Assembly (NCBI GenBank): GCA_937138475.1
Contig: CAKZPD010000037.1
Span: 62,001 to 126,000, forward strand
Reading direction: 5' to 3'
Length of the DNA: 64,000 bases
Origin: an uncultured Sulfitobacter sp.
Lineage (GTDB): Bacteria; Pseudomonadota; Alphaproteobacteria; Rhodobacterales; Rhodobacteraceae
Within the stretch, counting starts at the first letter, position 1. Every line of letters starts with the position of its first letter. Positions 8,824-17,713 of this stretch are shown here, in pieces. The notes beneath the pieces are model-generated. The model had not been told where the DNA came from. It saw only the letters and a list, made by a program, of their open reading frames with translations, and did not search any database. The position numbers and the translations under genes are program-made.

Positions 8824-10056
8824 TTAGTAAGTTTCCACATGATACCGCCCCTCTTGCCGCAGGGTGTTGCGAAGCGCGCTCCAATCCAGACCGGCGCCAC
8901 GGGCGATGTCGCGCATTGCCTCTTCGACACCTTGTTCCATCGCCTTAAGGCCGCAGATATAGATATGCGCCTTGGGGTCTTGCATCAGGGCGGCAATCTT
9001 ATCGGGGTGTTCGCGCAGCTTGTCCTGCACATATTGCTTGGGCGACCCATCCTCGCGGCTAAAGGCGAAATCCTTGTGCAGCACGGCCTGCGGCACTTTG
9101 GCCAAGGGGCCAAAATACGGCAAATCACGCGGCGTACGCGCCCCAAAGATCAGCGTCATGCTGTTTTCAAGGCCCTTGTATTCACGTTGGCGCCGCATGG
9201 TAAACCCGCGAAACGGGGCCGAACCTGTGCCCGTGCAGATCATCAACAGATGCGCTTGTGGATCGGACGGAAGCAGAAAGGTCGCGCCAAACGGGCCGGT
9301 GATTTGCACCCTGTCCCCCTGCGCCAGATCGCAAACATAGTTAGAGCACAGCCCGCCCCCTTCGCGTTTGACGGTCAGGGACAGGTTGTTGAACCCCGGC
9401 CGTTCCCCATCGCGGGGGCTTGATACAGAATAAAGCCGTGGCAGATGCGGCTTGCCCTTGCTGTCGTGGCCGGGCGGGATAATGCCGATGCTTTGCCCTT
9501 CCAGCACCGGGAAAGGCAACGCCCCCAAATCCAGAATGATATGCCGCACATCCGCGTCGCTGGCTGGATCCGTCAGGCGGTAATTCCCTTGAACCAAGGC
9601 AGTGGCCGGATGGCCCGGATTATAAAGATTGATGGTTGGCTTGGCGGCTGTTTTCGGTGCGGTCGCCTTGCCGCCTGCACCGCTATGCGCTTGCGCCAAC
9701 AGCGCTGCGATTGCCGCGTCGTGGGCCTCGATGCCGATATCTGCGCCGATATCTGTGCCGGCCTCTGTTTGGGGATCAGTGCTGGCGGATGTTGATGCAA
9801 AATCTTCCTGCGCCGGAAGTTCGTCCATTTCGAACTGTTCTTCCAACGAATACGGGGTCTGCACAACACGCCATTCATCAATCGACCCGGTCGGGCACAC
9901 CGGAATGCAATCAAGGCAAAAGTCACAGGCGTCTGGATCCACCACCACATTGTTATCGTCATGCTGAATTGCCCCGACCGGGCAGGTCATCTCGCAGGTA
10001 TAGCAGCGGATACAGATTTCAGGGTCAATCAGATGTTGTTTGACTGGCGCAGTCAT
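8824..10056 (-). CDS. boxA: benzoyl-CoA 2,3-epoxidase reductase component BoxA
   Basis: The reductase that passes electrons from NADPH to the BoxB epoxidase. Two [4Fe-4S] ferredoxin motifs sit at the N-terminus (C15, C18, C21, C25 and C44, C47, C50, C54). A low-complexity Ala/Asp-rich linker of about 50 residues follows, then a ferredoxin-NADP reductase domain with LPRLYSVSSPRDGE (FAD) and LLMICTGTGSAPFRGF (NADP). Length is 410 residues, usual for BoxA. Its ATG overlaps the stop of the small Cys-rich gene by ATGA. It is the fourth enzyme gene in the operon order bclA, boxC, boxB, boxA. Confidence 0.96.
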   Translation of the reverse strand: MTAPVKQHLIDPEICIRCYTCEMTCPVGAIQHDDNNVVVDPDACDFCLDCIPVCPTGSIDEWRVVQTPYSLEEQFEMDELPAQEDFASTSASTDPQTEAGTDIGADIGIEAHDAAIAALLAQAHSGAGGKATAPKTAAKPTINLYNPGHPATALVQGNYRLTDPASDADVRHIILDLGALPFPVLEGQSIGIIPPGHDSKGKPHLPRLYSVSSPRDGERPGFNNLSLTVKREGGGLCSNYVCDLAQGDRVQITGPFGATFLLPSDPQAHLLMICTGTGSAPFRGFTMRRQREYKGLENSMTLIFGARTPRDLPYFGPLAKVPQAVLHKDFAFSREDGSPKQYVQDKLREHPDKIAALMQDPKAHIYICGLKAMEQGVEEAMRDIARGAGLDWSALRNTLRQEGRYHVETY

Positions 10057-10205
10057 GAGGGGCGCTGGACCCGGTGCAAAACCACCTGGGGCAGTGTCGC
10101 CATCTCAAGCAGTTGTCGGCACAGGCCCTGACAATCTTTGCATCCCAGACATTGCGGTGCAGCGGTGCCAATCGGCGGCGGGGTCTGAACAGGGGTGCGG
10201 TGCAT
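10053..10205 (-). CDS. 50-residue Cys-rich protein between boxB and boxA
   Basis: A small ORF that I do not recognise as a named family. It encodes MHRTPVQTPPPIGTA followed by the cysteine cluster CLGCKDCQGLC (C-x2-C-x2-C-x3-C) and a short amphipathic helix ending in RVQRPS. Support for it being real: AGGAGA lies seven bases before its ATG at 10205, and its stop overlaps boxA's ATG in an ATGA. The upstream frame extends to 10286, but the Shine-Dalgarno fixes the start at 10205. Four cysteines could bind zinc or an iron-sulfur cluster. Given the position between the two epoxidase components, an accessory or maturation role is conceivable; this is inference only. Confidence 0.6.
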   Translation of the reverse strand: MHRTPVQTPPPIGTAAPQCLGCKDCQGLCRQLLEMATLPQVVLHRVQRPS

Positions 10206-10249
10206 GGGGCGGTCTCCTGGGTTGATAAGGGTGTCAACGATCACGATCA

Positions 10250-10276
10250 GGCGGGCCACAGGTCGTGCAGCCCGCC
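10250..10276 (-). other. intercistronic hairpin between boxB and the Cys-rich ORF
   Basis: GGCGGGC / GCCCGCC form a perfect 7-bp stem around a 13-nt loop that can extend through CAC/GTG. It has no T-run, so it is more likely an mRNA stability or processing element than a terminator. It would allow boxB to be expressed above boxA, fitting oxygenase and reductase stoichiometry. Confidence 0.45.
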
Positions 10277-10282
10277 AAATGG

Positions 10283-11734
10283 TCAAGCCATATGCAGCTT
10301 AACATATTCAAAATCGCCTGGCTTGTTGTCTATTCCCACTTTGGGCGGGGCAATCCAGCTGGCGTATTGTCCAGGTTCAAAACAGGGCACCATCAACGAC
10401 TGAATGAAATCGCCGTCAGCTTTGGTGGGCAACCATTCGGTCTTGCGCGCCTCCCAGTCGGCGGCGCTGATGACATCCCCTTCGGGGCTGACCGCCACCG
10501 AGGAAAATACGCCAATCTGGCGGTGGAACCCTTCGTGGGGCAGGCGCAGCTCAAACGGCACCCCGGCTTTGGCAATCAGCTTGTTCCAGCGGCCGACACC
10601 GCCGGCCGCATCGCGCACATAATCATCCCGCAGCCGCATATTGATCGCGGTCAACGCCGGCGCATCTTCGGTGACGATTTTGCCATCCTTAACCGACGAC
10701 ACCGGATAGCTTGCGCCGTTCAACTGGTGATCGTCATCCAGCCGGTGCTCCATATAGCGGGCCTTGATACCGGAATTGAACGCATTGGCCGCATTGGTTG
10801 ATACCTCTTGCCCGAACAAATCCAGCGACAAGGTGTAATGCAGGTTCAGCTTTTTCTGGATCGTCGGCAGGTCGATCACGCCCAGATCGCGGATCTTGTT
10901 GATGTCGTAAGGATCGGTGATGCCCGCGCGGGCCATGGCCTCAAGCGTTGCCTGAATGGTGCGCCCGACGCCGGTTTCGCCGACAAACATATGGTGCGCC
11001 TCTTCGGTCAACATAAAGCGGCAGGTGCGCGACAGCGGGTCAAACCCAGATTGCGCAAGGCTTTCAAGCTGCATTTTCCCATCCCGATCGGTGAAATAGG
11101 TAAACATGAAAAAGCTAAGCCAATCAGGTGTTTCTTCGTTAAAGGCGCCCAGCATCCGCGGCGCCTCATCCGATCCGGATGAACGCACCAAAAGGTCATT
11201 CGCTTCTTCTCGGCCATCGCGACCAAAGTATTTTTGCAGCAGGTAAACCATTGCCCAAAGGTGGCGCCCCTCTTCGACATTCACCTGAAACAGATTGCGC
11301 ATGTCATAAAGCGATGGCGCGGTCAGACCCAGGAAACGCTGCTGTTCGACCGACCCAGGTTCGGTGTCGCCCTGAATGACGATAAGCCGTTTCAACATGT
11401 TGCGGTATTCGCCCGGCACCTCTTGCCAGGCCGGTTCGCCCAGATGTTCGCCGCAAGGGATTTTGCGATCCTCGACCTGAGGGGCCAAAAGCACCCCCCA
11501 ACGGTATTCGGGCATTTTGACATAATCAAACTTGGCCCAGCCCTTGGGATCAACTGACACCGCCGTGCGCAGATACACCATCGATTCCTGAAAGTTTTGG
11601 GGGATCAGATCATTCCACCAGTTGATATAGCCAGGATGCCATTTCTCAAGCGCTTTCAGCACCTTTTTGTCGGATGAAAGCCCGACATTGTTGGGGATTT
11701 GGCTGTCATAGCTGACGTTGATAAGATCCAGCAT
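10283..11734 (-). CDS. boxB: benzoyl-CoA 2,3-epoxidase oxygenase component BoxB
   Basis: The di-iron monooxygenase subunit that converts benzoyl-CoA to its 2,3-epoxide with BoxA. It has 483 residues, as expected. The di-iron ligand motifs are visible: NVEEGRHLWAMVYLL (Glu and His of the first ExxH) and MLTEEAHHMFVGETG (second ExxH). The C-terminal region PCFEPGQYASWIAPP is typical of the family. boxC lies 21 bp upstream in the operon; the Cys-rich gene and boxA follow after a hairpin. Confidence 0.97.
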   Translation of the reverse strand: MLDLINVSYDSQIPNNVGLSSDKKVLKALEKWHPGYINWWNDLIPQNFQESMVYLRTAVSVDPKGWAKFDYVKMPEYRWGVLLAPQVEDRKIPCGEHLGEPAWQEVPGEYRNMLKRLIVIQGDTEPGSVEQQRFLGLTAPSLYDMRNLFQVNVEEGRHLWAMVYLLQKYFGRDGREEANDLLVRSSGSDEAPRMLGAFNEETPDWLSFFMFTYFTDRDGKMQLESLAQSGFDPLSRTCRFMLTEEAHHMFVGETGVGRTIQATLEAMARAGITDPYDINKIRDLGVIDLPTIQKKLNLHYTLSLDLFGQEVSTNAANAFNSGIKARYMEHRLDDDHQLNGASYPVSSVKDGKIVTEDAPALTAINMRLRDDYVRDAAGGVGRWNKLIAKAGVPFELRLPHEGFHRQIGVFSSVAVSPEGDVISAADWEARKTEWLPTKADGDFIQSLMVPCFEPGQYASWIAPPKVGIDNKPGDFEYVKLHMA

Positions 11735-11755
11735 TTTCGTCTCCTCTATGCGGCG

Positions 11756-13414
11756 TCAGACGCGTTGCATGTTGTAATCGCCGCGCATCCCGGTGCCATA
11801 GCGCTGAAGCGCGCCTTCGGGGCCGACGGCATTTGGCCGTTGGAAAATCCAGTTTTGCCAGGCCGTCAGACGGCCGAAAATTCGTGTTTCCATGGTTTCT
11901 GGTCCGGCGAACCGCAGGTTGGCCTCCATTCCGGTCATCGCATCGGGGGAAAAGCTGGCGCGTTCTTCCTTGAACAGACGCACTTCGTCTTCCCAGTCGA
12001 TATCATCATAGGCATAGGTGACCAGCCCCAGCGCTTCGGCTTCGGCGGCCTCGATGGCCTGACCCAGATGCGCGGCTAGCTGGTCAACATGACCTGCCTC
12101 GCCCCAAAAGCGCGTCTGCAAACGTGTCAGCCCATTGCCCATCGGATATTGGCCAAAGTTGCCATCCGACAGGGTGATACTGGCCAGCGGCCGATTGTCG
12201 CCGTCGAATGGCTCAAGCATCATATAGCTGCGATCCACAGCCCAAAGCAGCTCGGCCAGTGGTCCGGCAAAACACCCGCCGTGTTCGACAATCGCCACAA
12301 GGCTGCGGGCGGTCATATCCACCCGCTTGAGCACCCGCTTCCACAGCCCCAAGACCTCATTCGCCAGCCAGTGATCCTTGTGCGCCAGCAACAGGGCCTC
12401 GTGCGCCAGCACCTGCTGCGGATCACCTTGGGTGTGAAAGCACAACAAACCGATCTGGTCCTCGTTCGTGCGCAAGTGCAAGATCGCATCATCCAGTTCG
12501 CGAGCAACACGCAGCATCCACGACGCGGCGCCTTGCGCCTCGAAGGCGGCCATGTCGGCCGGGGCCGGCCCATCTGGCCCGGTGATACTGATATCGGCAC
12601 TGCGGCTGGCCCGGTCGATGCTGACCGTAACTGATGAATATCGCACCCCATCTTGGTCGAACCGGCGGTCCAATGGCGGCAAGGGAATGCCTTTGGCAAT
12701 GTCCGGCTTGGCCGACGCGGCAGCAAATGCCTGGGCGCGGTCTTGCACCGCCGCGTCGAATTTGGAATTGGCGACCACCTCATCAACCAGCTTCCAGTCC
12801 AACGCCCGTTTGCCTTTGACGCCTTCTTCGACAGAACAAAACACATCGGCCAGATCGCGCCGCACTTTGCGCTTGTCGGTCACGCGGGTCAGCCCGCCTG
12901 TGCCGGGCAACACCGCCAACAGCGGCACCTCGGGCAGCGCCACCGATGACACGCTGTCATCCGTAAGCATGATATAGTTGCACGCCAGCGCCAGTTCGTA
13001 ACCACCACCCGCACAGGCCCCGCGCACCGCACAGATATAATTCTGACCGCTGTCTTGCAGCGCCGCCTCGAAGGTGTTGCGCGTTTCATTGGTGAATTTA
13101 CAGAAATTCACCTTGTGGGCATGGCTTGCCCCACCCAACATGCGGATATTGGCCCCGGCGCAAAACACCTTGTCCTTGGCCGAACGCATAACCACCACTT
13201 TGACCTCGGGGTGCTCAAAACGCATCCGCTGCACCACATCGGCCAGCTCTATATCCACCCCCAGATCATAGGAATTCAGCTTCAGCTCGTAACCGTCATG
13301 AAGCCCGGCCTTTTCATCTACATCCATATAAAGATTGGCGATTGGCCCGTCATATTCGACCCGCCAATGCTTCATCGCGTTTGGGTCAACCTGGAAATCA
13401 ATGCGATGGGTCAC
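11756..13414 (-). CDS. boxC: 2,3-epoxybenzoyl-CoA dihydrolase BoxC
   Basis: The crotonase-superfamily enzyme that opens the ring of 2,3-epoxybenzoyl-CoA, giving 3,4-dehydroadipyl-CoA semialdehyde and formate. It has 552 residues and two crotonase-like halves; the N-terminal half has the oxyanion motifs VFCAGANIRML and GACAGGGYELALACN. I choose GTG 13414 as the start: AAGGAG sits six bases before it, whereas the upstream ATG 13429 overlaps that Shine-Dalgarno and has none of its own. A 98-bp leader separates it from the DUF309 gene, so it may also have its own promoter. Confidence 0.95.
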   Translation of the reverse strand: MTHRIDFQVDPNAMKHWRVEYDGPIANLYMDVDEKAGLHDGYELKLNSYDLGVDIELADVVQRMRFEHPEVKVVVMRSAKDKVFCAGANIRMLGGASHAHKVNFCKFTNETRNTFEAALQDSGQNYICAVRGACAGGGYELALACNYIMLTDDSVSSVALPEVPLLAVLPGTGGLTRVTDKRKVRRDLADVFCSVEEGVKGKRALDWKLVDEVVANSKFDAAVQDRAQAFAAASAKPDIAKGIPLPPLDRRFDQDGVRYSSVTVSIDRASRSADISITGPDGPAPADMAAFEAQGAASWMLRVARELDDAILHLRTNEDQIGLLCFHTQGDPQQVLAHEALLLAHKDHWLANEVLGLWKRVLKRVDMTARSLVAIVEHGGCFAGPLAELLWAVDRSYMMLEPFDGDNRPLASITLSDGNFGQYPMGNGLTRLQTRFWGEAGHVDQLAAHLGQAIEAAEAEALGLVTYAYDDIDWEDEVRLFKEERASFSPDAMTGMEANLRFAGPETMETRIFGRLTAWQNWIFQRPNAVGPEGALQRYGTGMRGDYNMQRV

Positions 13415-13429
13415 GGCGGGCTCCTTCAT

Positions 13430-13512
13430 GCGGGGTTGTGCAATTTATCACCACTATGGCGATCATCCGGCAAGGTTTTCGTCAAAATTCAACAATTATT
13501 GGTATTATAATG
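13430..13512 (-). promoter_or_regulatory. possible internal promoter and half-operator before boxC
   Basis: The minus strand has TATAAT (plus positions 13504-13509) with no good -35 at 17 bp. Near the start, TGCA-CAACCC-CGCA (13430-13443) is a one-mismatch version of the TGCA-N6-TGCA found before bclA. This suggests, but does not show, BoxR control of boxC. Confidence 0.3.
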
Positions 13513-13920
13513 CTAAGTTTCAGCCAGCCTGCCCAATGCGGCGCGGGTCAAGCCCAATGCGCCCGCAGCGGGACAAAGCACCAAAAGATCGCGCACAATC
13601 TGTTCAAGACGCGCGGCGGCCTTGGGGCGCTGCATCGCGTGTTTCAGTCGGGCATTGGCAATCTGGATCAAGATTTGCGCCACCAAGCGTTCTGCGCTGC
13701 CTGGTGGCGCGGCCATCCAAATCGGTTCGAACACTTCGTGGGCCTCCCAATAATATCCGGCCTTGAGATAAGCCATGCCGGCCCGAAACGCTGCCGTATG
13801 GTGCAGCGCGGCGGTTGGCACATCGGGGCCGACGCTTGCAATCAACCCATCAAACGCCCCCTTGGGATGACGGGCGTTGCGCGTCGGCACATAGGCATAT
13901 GGCGGCCAATCAAAGCCCAT
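13513..13920 (-). CDS. DUF309 family protein
   Basis: A 135-residue helical protein of the DUF309 family, recognised from the core GYYWEAHEVFEPIWMAAP followed by a second helix pair (ERLVAQILIQIANARLKH). In this family the conserved Glu-Ala-His-Glu block lies in a small helical bundle; its biochemical role is not established. The gene overlaps the alpha/beta hydrolase end by 11 bp, so it is translated as part of the box operon. A catabolic role in benzoate breakdown is not proven by position alone. Confidence 0.8.
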   Translation of the reverse strand: MGFDWPPYAYVPTRNARHPKGAFDGLIASVGPDVPTAALHHTAAFRAGMAYLKAGYYWEAHEVFEPIWMAAPPGSAERLVAQILIQIANARLKHAMQRPKAAARLEQIVRDLLVLCPAAGALGLTRAALGRLAET

Positions 13921-14737
13921 CCAGGCGCACCTGCTCTGCCTCGATCCGGGTCAAGCGGGCGCAAAAATCGACGATCGCGGCCTGGGTTTCTTCTGCGCAT
14001 TCCAAATGTGGGGCGTGGCCACATCCCTGCAAGATCACCGTTTCCAGCGGCGCATAAATGCGCGAATCGATTTCGTCGATCTGGGCCAGCGTGCCATAGG
14101 GATCGTCGCGCCCTTGAATGGCCAGCACCGGAATACGCCAATGATCAATCACATCGGCAATATTCCAATCGGCAAAACCAGGGTCAAGCCAGGCGTTCGC
14201 CCACCCCTGAAACGCGCCGTCAGGATCGTTGTGATGGCGCGCCAAACGCGCCCGCAGCCCACCGTTGGTGAAATCATCTTGTGCGGCGCGAATGGCCGCC
14301 AGGCCCTGCGTTTCGGTAAAAAAATGCGGCGCAATCAAGATCAAGCCGCGCACCCGCCGGTCACTGACCGACCCGGCATAGATCGCGGCGATGCTTGCGC
14401 CATCGGAATGGCCCAACAATATCGCCCGGCGCACCCCAAGCGCATCCAACACCTGTGGCAACACGTCTTGTGCTTCGCGGGTCATGTAATCCAAAGGGCG
14501 TGGCAGGCCGATTGCAGACGACCGGCCATAGCCCGCCCGCGAAAACGCGCAAACCCCAAGGCCGGTTGCATTGGCCAATCCTTCGCCAAACCCTTTCCAC
14601 AAGCCCAGCGACCCCAACCCTTCGTGCAGCAGCACAAGCGTTGGCGCCTGTTCTGGCGCCGGGCCCCAACAGGCGTATTCCAATTCGCAGTCTCTCAGGC
14701 TCAACTTTTCTGCGCGGCCGTCGGTCCATTGCGCCAT
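13910..14737 (-). CDS. alpha/beta hydrolase of the box cluster
   Basis: An alpha/beta-hydrolase-fold enzyme of 275 residues. The oxyanion region is VLLHEGLGSLGLW, the nucleophile elbow is LLGHSDGAS (Ser), the acid is likely Asp in IQGRDDPYG and the base His in LQGCGHAPHLE. It is cytoplasmic, with no signal peptide. It lies 9 bp after the benzoate-CoA ligase gene and overlaps the DUF309 gene, so it is firmly within the operon. It may hydrolyse a CoA thioester or a benzoate ester, or recycle dead-end thioesters. The substrate cannot be read from sequence. Confidence 0.88.
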   Translation of the reverse strand: MAQWTDGRAEKLSLRDCELEYACWGPAPEQAPTLVLLHEGLGSLGLWKGFGEGLANATGLGVCAFSRAGYGRSSAIGLPRPLDYMTREAQDVLPQVLDALGVRRAILLGHSDGASIAAIYAGSVSDRRVRGLILIAPHFFTETQGLAAIRAAQDDFTNGGLRARLARHHNDPDGAFQGWANAWLDPGFADWNIADVIDHWRIPVLAIQGRDDPYGTLAQIDEIDSRIYAPLETVILQGCGHAPHLECAEETQAAIVDFCARLTRIEAEQVRLDGL

Positions 14738-14746
14738 GTCTTTCCC

Positions 14747-16276
14747 CTATCGCAGCTTGAAACGTTGGATCTTGCCGGTGGCGGTTTTGGGTAAATCCGG
14801 CACGATTTCGATCCAACGCGGATACTTCCATTTGCCCACCGCCTGCTTGACATGATCTTTAAGCGCCTGTGCAAGCCCATCCGTTGCCGGCCCCGTCAGC
14901 ACCACAAACGCTTTGGGCTTTTCCAACCCGTCCGCATCACGGGCGGCCACAACCGCCGCCTCAAGCACCGCCGGATGGCTGGTCAGGGCCTGCTCAACCT
15001 CAAACGGCGAGACCCAGATCCCCGAAACTTTGAACATGTCATCGGTGCGGCCACAGTACACCAAACGCCCGTCTTCGCGGCGTTCGTATTTATCGCCGGT
15101 GCGGGTCCAGTGCCCCTCGAATGTCGCGCGCGTTTTATCGCGTTGGTTCCAATAGGTCGCCGCCGCAGAGGCGCCGCGCACCAACAGCTCTCCTATTTCG
15201 CCGGGCGCAGCCTCGGTGCCATCTTCGGTCAGCAGGCGCAAATCATATCCCGGCACCGCGCGGCCCGACGTGCCATAGACCACATCGCCCTCGCGATTGC
15301 TTAGGAAAATGTGCAGCATTTCGGTTGAGCCGACCCCATCCAGAATGTCCGACCCCATATGCGCCTTCCAGCGGGTTCCGACGTTGTCTGGCAGCGCTTC
15401 GCCGGCGGAAATGGACAAGCGAACCGGGGCGCGCGGGGCGCCTGCATCGTTCATCTGCGCAACCATCGAGGCAAAAAGCGTGGGCACCCCGCAAAAGATG
15501 CTGGGTTGATGGTCGTTGATCGCCGCCAGCATATCAACCGGGGTTGGCCGCCCCCCAAACAACAGCACGCTGGCCCCAACCGACAGGGGAAAGGTCAAAG
15601 CATTGCCCAGACCATAGGCGAAAAACAGCTTGGCCGCCGACAAGACCCAGTCATCTTCGCGAATTTTCAGAACCTGTGCACCATAGGTATCTGCGGTGGC
15701 CCGCAGGCTGGAATGCACATGCACAACGCCCTTGGGTTGCCCGGTCGACCCCGAAGAATAAAGCCAAAACGCCGGCTCATCTGCGCAAACCGCAATGGGC
15801 GGTTCCACCGTGGTCTTTGTGCACCAACGATCAAATGACAAATGGTCGCCCCCCGGCACCCCATCAATCACCACCACTTGGCGCAGGTCGGGCAAATCCG
15901 CAAGGATCGGGGCAACCACATCCAACAGCGGCGCGGAGACAAACAAGATCGCCGCGCGGCTGTCGCGCAATATCGCGTCATATACGGCGGCGGTCAGCAA
16001 AGTATTGAGCGGCACCGGCAATACACCATAGCGCATCGCACCCAAAAAGATTTGCGGAAATTCCAGACAATCCAGAACCAGCATCGCCGCCCGCTCTTCG
16101 CGGCGGATGCCACTGCGCATAAGCGCGGCGGCCACCTCTGCCGCACCCTGCGCCAACTGGCCATAGCTCAGGCCGCGCCCGGTCTGTATCTCATGATATG
16201 CGATCTTATCTGCCCGACCATCGCGAATATGACGATCCAGCAGGAAATCTGCGGCGTTTTCAGCCCGTGATGCCAT
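14747..16276 (-). CDS. bclA: benzoate-CoA ligase
   Basis: An AMP-forming acyl-CoA synthetase of 509 residues that activates benzoate to benzoyl-CoA, the entry to the box pathway. Motifs: the AMP-binding P-loop YSSGSTGQPKGVVH, the adenylation motif VYGTSGRAVPGYDLRL, the hinge YCGRTDDMFKVSGIW and the catalytic Lys in PKTATGKIQR. The ATG at 16276 follows GGGAGG at 5 bp; the frame extends to 16348 without another ribosome site. It lies after the TRAP permease gene with a 107-bp gap that holds a TGCA-N6-TGCA operator candidate. Assignment to benzoate rests mainly on its neighbours boxABC. Confidence 0.93.
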   Translation of the reverse strand: MASRAENAADFLLDRHIRDGRADKIAYHEIQTGRGLSYGQLAQGAAEVAAALMRSGIRREERAAMLVLDCLEFPQIFLGAMRYGVLPVPLNTLLTAAVYDAILRDSRAAILFVSAPLLDVVAPILADLPDLRQVVVIDGVPGGDHLSFDRWCTKTTVEPPIAVCADEPAFWLYSSGSTGQPKGVVHVHSSLRATADTYGAQVLKIREDDWVLSAAKLFFAYGLGNALTFPLSVGASVLLFGGRPTPVDMLAAINDHQPSIFCGVPTLFASMVAQMNDAGAPRAPVRLSISAGEALPDNVGTRWKAHMGSDILDGVGSTEMLHIFLSNREGDVVYGTSGRAVPGYDLRLLTEDGTEAAPGEIGELLVRGASAAATYWNQRDKTRATFEGHWTRTGDKYERREDGRLVYCGRTDDMFKVSGIWVSPFEVEQALTSHPAVLEAAVVAARDADGLEKPKAFVVLTGPATDGLAQALKDHVKQAVGKWKYPRWIEIVPDLPKTATGKIQRFKLR

Positions 16277-16357
16277 GCGTCCCTCCCAAGCCAACAAGAC
16301 ATTGCTGGGGAAAGGATGCACTTTGCCGCACCCCAAACAAGGGCGCACACCCGATTA

Positions 16358-16371
16358 TGCAGTTTGATGCA
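16358..16371 (-). promoter_or_regulatory. candidate BoxR operator, TGCA-N6-TGCA
   Basis: TGCAGTTTGATGCA lies 82 bp before the bclA start, in the only sizeable gap between transporter and catabolic genes. From memory, TGCA direct repeats are the reported recognition element of BoxR/BzdR regulators. One such match per 64 kb is expected by chance, so the support comes from its position in the box operon. Confidence 0.5.
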
Positions 16372-16383
16372 CAATCGGCAGAA

Positions 16384-17703
16384 TTATCCGGGCAGTATGA
16401 AAAGTGTAATCGCCGGGAAAAGCACCAAGATCGCCACGCGAACCAAATCGGAGCCGACAAAAAACATCACCGCCTTATAGGTTTCCCCCATCGGCGTTTC
16501 TTTGTCCATGGCGTTGATAATAAACAGGTTCATCCCAACCGGCGGCGTTATCAAGCCGACTTCGACGACGATCAGCACCAAGATACCGAACCAGATTGCC
16601 AGATGTTCGGTCGACATGCCGAAATCCATCGCTGAAATGACAGGAAAGAAGATCGGCACCGTCAGCAAGATCATCGACAGACTGTCCATCAGGCAACCAA
16701 ATATCAGATAAAATATCAGGATGATGGTCAGAACCAGCCATGGGCTGAAGCCTTGGCCAAGCACCCAATCGGCCATGAATTGCGGCACACCGCTGAGCGC
16801 AAGGAACCCGTTGTAGAACCCGGCGCCCAGAACGATGAAAAAGATCATTGCCGTGGTGCGCGCGGTGCCAAGCAGGCTGTCACGCAGTACCTGCCAATTC
16901 AGGCTTTTGGACATAAGCGCCACAAAGCCGGTGCCTGCCGCGCCGATTGCTGATCCCTCTGTCGGGGTAAACCAGCCAAGATAAATACCGCCTACCACCA
17001 GGCCAAAGATGGCCAGCACCGGCCATGTTTCGGCCAGCGCTTTCCAGCGTTCGGCCATCGGCACCGCAGGGCGTGTGCCTGCCGCGTCCGGATACAGCCG
17101 CACATAAATCGAGATGGTGATGATATACCCAAGGGCCGCCAAGATACCGGGCACAAAGGCAGCCAAGAACAGCTTGGCGATGTTCTGTTCGGTCAAGATG
17201 GCATAAATCACCAAAATCACCGACGGGGGAATCAAGATCCCCAAAGTGCCCCCCGCCGCCAGTGTTGCGGTGGAAAATCCGCCCGAATAGCCGTAACGCC
17301 GCAGCTCAGGCAGCGCCACTTTGGACATGGTGGCCGCCGTTGCCAGGGACGACCCGCAAATCGCGCCAAAGCCGGCACAGGCCCCCACCGCCGCCATGGC
17401 CACGCCGCCGCGCCGATGCCCCACCATGCTTTCCGCCGCCTTGAACAGCGCGCTGGACATCCCCGACAACGTCGCAAATTGCCCCATCAGCAAGAACATC
17501 GGAATGATCGACAAAGAATAGCTGGAAAACGTCGTATAAGTTTCAGACTTGAGCTTGGCGAGCAGCGGCGTGGGGTTTCCACCCATCGCAAAATACCACC
17601 CCCCAAATCCGCAGAGCAGCATCGCCAACCCAATCGGCGCCCGCAAAAAGACCATGATCAGAAGAATAGGGAATGACCAAAAGCCAAGTTCAAGATTGCT
17701 CAC
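16384..17703 (-). CDS. dctM: TRAP transporter large permease (DctM)
   Basis: The large membrane subunit of a tripartite ATP-independent periplasmic transporter, 439 residues with about 12 hydrophobic segments. Typical blocks are GLAMLLCGFGGW, CAGFGAICGSSLATAATMS and LAAGGTLGILIPPSV. It couples sodium-driven uptake to the DctP binding protein. The start is GTG at 17703 with AAGGA seven bases upstream. It lies 10 bp after dctQ. Since the box operon follows on the same strand, it likely imports benzoate or a related aromatic acid; the ligand is inferred, not shown. Confidence 0.92.
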   Translation of the reverse strand: MSNLELGFWSFPILLIMVFLRAPIGLAMLLCGFGGWYFAMGGNPTPLLAKLKSETYTTFSSYSLSIIPMFLLMGQFATLSGMSSALFKAAESMVGHRRGGVAMAAVGACAGFGAICGSSLATAATMSKVALPELRRYGYSGGFSTATLAAGGTLGILIPPSVILVIYAILTEQNIAKLFLAAFVPGILAALGYIITISIYVRLYPDAAGTRPAVPMAERWKALAETWPVLAIFGLVVGGIYLGWFTPTEGSAIGAAGTGFVALMSKSLNWQVLRDSLLGTARTTAMIFFIVLGAGFYNGFLALSGVPQFMADWVLGQGFSPWLVLTIILIFYLIFGCLMDSLSMILLTVPIFFPVISAMDFGMSTEHLAIWFGILVLIVVEVGLITPPVGMNLFIINAMDKETPMGETYKAVMFFVGSDLVRVAILVLFPAITLFILPG

Positions 17704-17713
17704 GTCAAAGTCC

